This document shows positions 40,401-46,400 of a stretch of DNA of 64,000 nt, piece after piece (within the stretch, counting starts at the first letter, position 1; every line of letters starts with the position of its first letter). The notes under the pieces were generated by a model, which ran no database searches, had not been told where the DNA came from, and worked only from the letters and a program-made list of their open reading frames with translations. The translations under genes were made by a program, and so were the position numbers. This DNA comes from Rugalucina vietnamica (lineage: Eukaryota > Mollusca > Bivalvia > Lucinida > Lucinidae). The stretch is taken from positions 30,976,721-31,040,720 of the forward strand of contig OZ024874.1 in NCBI GenBank assembly GCA_964017185.1, read 5' to 3'.

Positions 40401-43400
40401 TTAGTTACGGTATTTGAAATGCCTCCTTATCTGTCAAAATATTTTATATATAGCCCCTCAAAAATGAAAACATTTTATCATCTTAATTCCTCTCTGTTTT
40501 CATTTTAATTTTTGTGTTTCAATATTTCATGCGACTTGTACCATATTTCATCTCAAAGACAATTTTGTTTTTGCTTATATACATGCACATCGTAAAAATA
40601 TTTTTACATAGAAATTTACATTCTGCATGCTTTTCTTAGTTGGAATATATCATACCCAAAACCACCTCGTTAGATGTTTAAGATTAAATATTTTTCTGCT
40701 TTATCTTGCAGCCCTGGCCACAGCAGATGAATTCACATATGAGATTAACTACAAAGACTCGGAGTCTAAAGAGAACTTACAGAACAGTGTTGCGTTAAAA
40801 CTCGTCCGACAACACCGAGATGTGATCTCTGGTCTAGTGGCTCTCGTCTTCAATGTTATCTATAATCCATACAAACAAATGGAGTAAGTGATCTCTGGGC
40901 TGGCAGCGTTTGTATTCAATTTTATCTATACCGAACAAAAAAAGAAACACAACAATTATATTCCACTAAATTTGGAGCAAACTATGATATTATTAGAAAA
41001 CAGTGTTTTTTCTACTTCTGAATTAGACATTAGTCTTCATCAATGCATTTTCTACTTCTGCATTAGATATCAGTCTTCCAAATGCAAGAAACTGTAGTAA
41101 AACATACAGTGTGCATGCACAAGCATTAAAATAATGGTTAAACTTAAATTGGCTATAAACCCCCATTCAAAATCACCATGTACTGCTCAGAAGATAACTT
41201 GCATGTTAAAGAAATAAAATGTATAAAATTGAAATTATCCCCCTTTCAATTGAACATATAGGGATTTTGATGGTTTTAATTACAAGCTGTTGTGGAACAT
41301 TATTTCTTTTTTAAGAATTTTAGAAAAGGAGCAGCTGACATTGTTTCTTGATGATTTGGCAGTTAAAAAGTGTGTACATGCGCAGAGCAAATCTTTCCAA
41401 ATTTGCATTATTTAAGACAACAAAAATTTCTCATTCAATTTTGATCTAAATGAAAATCAGTTTTTTTGCATGTTTTACCCTAATATCCCATGAATAAGAA
41501 TCATTCTGCAACAAACCTGAAATTATCATTGTTTTACCCTTAAACTCGAAAATCCTCGATGACTTATTGTTGCGTTTCTTTTTTTGTTCAGTATAATCCA
41601 TATAAACAAATGGAGTAAGTGAATCATAAAGTGACAAAGTAAATAAGGAATCAAATTATTTTACTTTTCCACCTGTAATGATTCTTAAGTCCCGGATCGT
41701 CAGTCCTTAGCCAGGGACTACTGTTCAAGAGTTGATAGTTGTTATCTAAACTTATTTCATGATAGGAACTCAGCAACAATTGTGAGGTAACGGGTCTTTC
41801 CTGCAAGTCTTTCTAGTCATGCCTGATGTTTAATCTTCAAATTTTAGACTTTTCTCTATCTACATAAATTTAAGAGATGGAAGTTACTGTCAATAGAAAG
41901 GTTGACTTAAAGTTACATGTAAATCAAAGTTATAGTTGCTAAAATGTGACTTCTTCTTTTTAGCCATTCTGTGGTCCTAGAAGTGAAGGCATCACAGGGA
42001 GGTGTGTGGAAGTTCCCTATCCGTTTCCAGGCAACGGAGCCACCAGTTGATGATCTCATTAACATTGAGGCTACGGGGCTTAATAAGGAATCAAGTGTTG
42101 GCTTTAGACTCACTAGTCAAAATAAGTAAGTACATTTGCTATCATACTATAATTTTTTGAAATGTAATGCCTAGACTTCAAGATTTGAAGATCCAAGAAA
42201 TTCCAAAGAAACGGAACTGTTAATCTTAGAGACAAAATGAACACACCCTTTGTACATAAATGCAAAAAAAGTCAATTCACAGATATTTGGAAATCATTTA
42301 AACATTTTGTTCTATGCATGTATTAGGTATGCCATGTGTACTAAACCATATTGTTATGCACCTTTAAATATTTTACTCTGCATTGTACAAATAGGTCATC
42401 CGACAATTTATTTCATGGCTGTATTTACAGTAAATTCGTGACATATTATTACTGATAATTTCAGATACCCAGTATCATTCAATGCCTACTTTGCTGCTGG
42501 GAGTGACCCTGAGTTTTCTGTATCCCCGAGCTCGGGGGAATTGTTACCTGTTGGTACCAATGGTACAATGATTAGAGTTGGTTTCTTACCAGCTGTCTAT
42601 GGAAAAATATACACAGGAAAACTTATTGTACAGGTAAATATAGTTGTTTCGATTATTTATATATGGACACAAAAGTTTGTTTTTTGTCAACTAAAAGCAC
42701 ACTTTGGACATTGACCATGTAAGTTACTAATGATTTGAAGTGGGAAATACCATTTAAATACATGTACTTAGGAATAAATACTCCTCGTCCCTCTTGGCTT
42801 AACAATTTTTTTAGATAGTGTTTAATCCATATTGGTGTTAGAAAAGTTTTCTTCTAGAATTTGATTTGAACGATTTTTACCAAATAGGTGTAGACTACAG
42901 CAATTAACCCATTAAATTTTACATCCATGACTAGACAATATTTGAGCCGCCTCATGAGAAAACCAACAATGTGGTTTCCGACCAGGTCTGACACAAACTG
43001 GGCTGCACAGGCACAGAAGACAACTAGAAACTTGAAATTTCGGATTTAAGAAGAAGAGGGATTGTACTTTCCGAGTAACAAAAACAAAGGCGCTGATCAG
43101 CTTCGTGGTTACCGCGAAGCTGATCTGTGTCTTTGTTTTCGCCTATGCAAATTGTTGGGTTTCCTCATGAGGCGGCTCATTGCAACAAGGGTCCCTTGCA
43201 GCATTTGTGCATTTTTAATAGCATCTCAACTTGACAGCATTAGCACGCCCGGTAAAGTGCAAATTGACCACCGCCGGTGGTCAACGTAAAAAAAGTTGAT
43301 ATACATCCGGTGGTCTTTTTGAGCGTTTCCTGTTATTAGTTTTCGCGAGTTTGGTGGATGTGGAAGGTAAGATGTTTTTTTATCAAAAACGTATTGTAAA

Positions 43401-46400
43401 AATCAAAGAATGTCAGGCTATCAGTTTTTTGCCGTTGAATGTCTAGCCGAAGTGGTAGTTGAAAAAAATAAACCGTTTTACTACAATCCTTTCCGGCCCG
43501 TTTGATCGGTAGTGAAAACGAAAGTAGAATCTGGTCAAACACAGGTTAAAATGCCCTGATCGTGCCTTTGCAAGCTTTCTGTAACCAATGGTCGTTGCAG
43601 TTAGTTAAATGAACACTAAATTAGCTTTTCAGTCATAATTTTAAAACATTTCAAGCTTTCATTTCAACACTTAGATCGATTTTGTACCGGCTGTGGTGGT
43701 CGTATTGATCAATGGGGATTACAATGTAAATTTTCATCGTGAGAGAAAGCCAGCAAAAATGCAACTTGATGTCGTTTTCTGTTAGGGGGCACGGCAACAT
43801 TAATGGAGATGCATTCTAGACACAACCAAATCCAAATCAATTCCGTCGGTGTCCTCATAATTCAATTTCGTTTGTCCATTAGCCATTCAATCACATATAG
43901 TTTAGCAATATCTGATGTATTTATTACTAATTTTTGGTAACCCCAACAATACAAATACTACCTCACGCAAGATGCATTGAATTTGTATACATAATTTGCA
44001 TTGACTCGAAGAAAAACCACTAGGATAGCAGTGTGGTCAATTTGCAAAGTAGGTGGTCAATTTGACCTTAAAAATGAGCAAGTTTGAAATGATTTACTGT
44101 CCAATTTGAAAAGTATTGAAGCACATGCCTGCTGTTTAATTTTGAGCAGGCTCAGTCTTGCATATTCGACAATTATATGAGTAACACTAAGCAAAGCGTT
44201 CATTGTGTTGTTCGTGTGAAATGTATCTCGATCCTGTTTTGCAATATCAATTCTTTGAATATATAAAGGTGAATAATCACGTGGTTTATATCAATTTCAG
44301 ACGAAATATTTAGAAACATTGGTCATAATAAAATTGTCAATGCTAAATGAATTGGCGTGTAAACTTGATTACACATGCATGTACCTCTTCATCACATTGT
44401 CACGAGCAGTTGGAATAATAGATTCATAATGTTTCTGGATTTTGCCAGTAGTCGATTGGCTCCCTGGTTAAGCCCAAACGCTAGTTCAAACGAGTCGAGA
44501 TCACGAGATTGTCCACTGCAAAGTGTAGAATGAATGCATGTATGAATGCTGAAGAATAACTGGCCTCGTCAGTTCTGGTTGCGCCCACTGACCTTATTTT
44601 TTTTTCCTTATACGTTTCCAGATGGGTCGATTTAAAGGTAAACGAACCAAGCGTCGTTACCTGACGAACAAAAAACCATATCTCTGGCGTGGACAGGAAA
44701 TCCAAGACGTTGTCCAGAGTCTGTTCAAATCGCAATCTAAGAAAAAGCCAAAATACAGTTCATCACCCTATAGAGCTATTGGTTCATCACCCCAAAAGAC
44801 AATTTGTCCTAAAATCTATACACCGAAAGGAAAGTTCGGATTTCCTAAGAAAAAAAACATAAAAACAGGGACTAAATCAAAAGTATTAAGTCCGTATACT
44901 AGCACCCCAAAGAAATCAAAACGAAGTTTGATTATGATGGACCATAGCTATGCACAAGCTAATACAGAATCTATTGGCACCAGCATTTCACAAGCTGTTG
45001 TTCCCGAAGAACTTCTAAATTATGTATAATTGATGTAAACCACGTGATTATTCACCTTTATATATTCAAAGAATTGATATTGCAAAACAGGAGATAGATT
45101 TCATACGAACAACACAATGAACGCTTTGCTTAGTGTTACTCCTATAAGTGTCGAATCTGCAAGACTGAGCCTGCTCAACATTAAACAGCAGGCATGTCCT
45201 TCAATACTTTTCAAATTGGACAGTAAATCATTTCAAACTTGCTCATTTTAAGGTCAAATTGACCACCTACTTTGCAAATTGACCACACTGTTATTCCAGT
45301 GGTTTTTCTTCGAGTCAATGCGAATTATGTATATGAATTCAATGCATCTTGCATGAGGTAGTATTTGTATTGTTAGGGTTACCAAAAATTAGTAAGAAAT
45401 ACATCAGATATTGCTAAACTATGTGACTGAATGGCTAATGGACAAACGAAATTGAATTATGAGGACACCGACGGCATTGATTTGGACTTGGTTGTGCCTA
45501 GAATGCATCTCCATTAATGTTGCCGTGTCCCCTAACAGATAACGACATCAAGTTGCATTTTTGCTGGCTTTCTCTCACGATGAAAATTTACATTGTAATC
45601 CCCATTGATCAATACGACCACCGCAACTTCAAGTTGACCGCCGGTACAAAATCGATCTAAGTGTTGAAAGGAAAGCTTGAAATATTTTAAAATTATGTCT
45701 GAAAATCTAATTTAGTGTTCATTTAACTAACTGCAACGACCATTGGTTACAGAAAGCTTGCAAAGGTACGATCATGGCATTTTAACCTGTGTTTGACCAG
45801 ATTCTACTTTCGTTTTCACTACCGATCAAACGGGCCGGAAAGGATTGCAGTAAAACGGTTTATTTTTTTCAACTACCACTTCGGCTAGACATTCAACTGC
45901 AAAAAACTGATAGCCTGACATTCTTTGATTTTTATAATACGTTTTTGATCTAAAAACATCTTACCTTCCACATCCACCAAACTCGCGAAAACTAATAACA
46001 GGAAAGGCTCAAAACGACCACCGGATGTATATCAACTTTTTTTACGTTGACCACCGGCGGTGGTCAATTTGCACTTTACCGGGCGTGATTAGAGCCGCAC
46101 CATGAGAAAAACCAACATTTTGCATATGCGAAAACAAAGGCTCAGATCAGCTTCACAGCTACTGTGCAGCTGATTCAGCACCTTTGTTTTTGCTACACGA
46201 ATAGTACAGTCCTTCTACTTTTTACATCCAAAATTTCCAGCCTCTAGCCATCTTCTTTTGTGTCAAACCTGTCACAGAAACCACATTGTAGGTTTTCTCA
46301 TGATGAGGCTCGTTTAGTTTATGCCTGTTCTTAATTTCCAGACACCTGAAATGCAGTGGAGCTACAACATACGCGGAGTTCTCCCCGACTATAACCCACC

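Larger units (their letters stand above)
43244..46087. mobile_element. 2.84-kb element with ~1.05-kb inverted arms and one protein gene
   Basis: The left arm 43244-44296 and right arm 45028-46087 are inverted copies differing by scattered substitutions and a ~15-bp indel. Ends are CACGCCCGGTAAAGTG...CACTTTACCGGGCGTG, with ATTAG duplicated at 43239-43243 and 46088-46092. The ~730 bp centre has one intact open frame (44622-45029). The arms carry repeated GGTGGTC motifs and inward-facing TATATAAAG boxes. No transposase, polymerase or integrase is visible, so the element is presumably non-autonomous. I cannot assign it to a named superfamily. Confidence 0.85.

Noticed and set aside
44622..45029. 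An extra CFAP47 exon within the last intron
   Set aside because: It has an acceptor before the ATG but no in-phase donor, its composition is unlike CFAP47, and it lies entirely inside the inverted-arm element. Exons 48 and 49 join in phase without it.
43244..46087. Polinton/Maverick or integrated virus identity
   Set aside because: Long inverted arms fit, but the duplication is 5 bp and no polymerase, integrase, protease or capsid gene is present, so I left it unclassified.
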